From positions 1-64,000 of the forward strand of contig JAPZLL010000027.1 of assembly GCA_036250225.1 (NCBI GenBank): a stretch of 64,000 nt of DNA, given 5' to 3'. Under the pieces are notes generated by a model. The model was not told the origin of the DNA. It saw only the letters and a list, made by a program, of their open reading frames with translations, and did no database searches. The DNA comes from Cercophora sp. LCS_1 (taxonomy: Eukaryota > Ascomycota > Sordariomycetes > Sordariales > Lasiosphaeriaceae). The position numbers and the translations under genes are program-made. Below are positions 63,869 through 64,000 of the stretch, in pieces (positions within the stretch are counted from its first letter, which is position 1; every line of letters begins with the position of its first letter).

Positions 63869-64000
63869 ACTGGCTGGTGAATGGGATACCGGTCTCTGTG
63901 CGTATGTCCTGCAGTTTAACAAACTACCGGTGGTAAAGTGAGCAAAATCACCCGTTCCTTCCAGCCAAGGGAGTACTTGCTGGCTCTGTCACTGCTGACA
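63869..64000. other. Right edge, upstream flank of the APH-like pseudogene
   Basis: 132 bp to the window end. A minus-strand frame continues upstream of the likely start for about 18 codons (RTYAQRPVSHS) before losing support. Confidence 0.4.

Overview
The window is nuclear DNA of a filamentous ascomycete (Pezizomycotina, probably a Sordariomycete). Genes are split by short introns (about 46-90 nt) with GTRNGT donors, CTRAC-like branch points and YAG acceptors. Families typical of these fungi recur: Zn2Cys6 regulators, DUF3433 and DUF3712 proteins, PigL_N-ankyrin proteins and MFS carriers. Base composition is moderately GC-rich with long gene-free spacers. I see no intact transposon, no rRNA and no CRISPR array. 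One tRNA gene, tRNA-Arg(ACG), lies at 9967-10038.

Layout: 1-640 is the 3' end of a threonine-rich membrane protein that runs off the left edge. 641-3331 holds at most one weak small gene. 3332-6992 encodes a DUF3433 membrane protein. Then come RPL44/eL42 (8594-9426), the tRNA, and an intronless short paralogue of the branchpoint-binding protein (11407-12348). 12707-23041 is a block of seven genes: a Zn2Cys6 regulator, a secreted tyrosinase, a secreted intradiol dioxygenase, a secreted Cu-only-type superoxide dismutase, a metallo-beta-lactamase-fold hydrolase and a second Zn2Cys6 regulator. This reads as an extracellular phenol/catechol-oxidation neighbourhood. 23547-43886 is mostly housekeeping: proteasome ATPase Rpt4, glucosamine-6-phosphate synthase, proteasome beta7, an HCNGP/SAP30BP-like factor, a DUF3712 protein, a flavocytochrome b2-type lactate dehydrogenase, an SGNH hydrolase, COP9 signalosome subunit 4 and a flavodoxin-fold quinone oxidoreductase ending in a CaaX box. 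45512-60041 is accessory: two MFS carriers, a single-span membrane protein, an RraA-like aldolase with a presequence, a PigL_N-ankyrin protein and an orphan 417-residue protein. 60609-63868 is a graveyard holding a broken patatin-like phospholipase gene and a broken phosphotransferase (APH-fold) gene.

Most gene models here were assembled by joining reading frames across introns by eye. Exon boundaries are given in each entry; frame and family continuity support them, but no transcripts were available.
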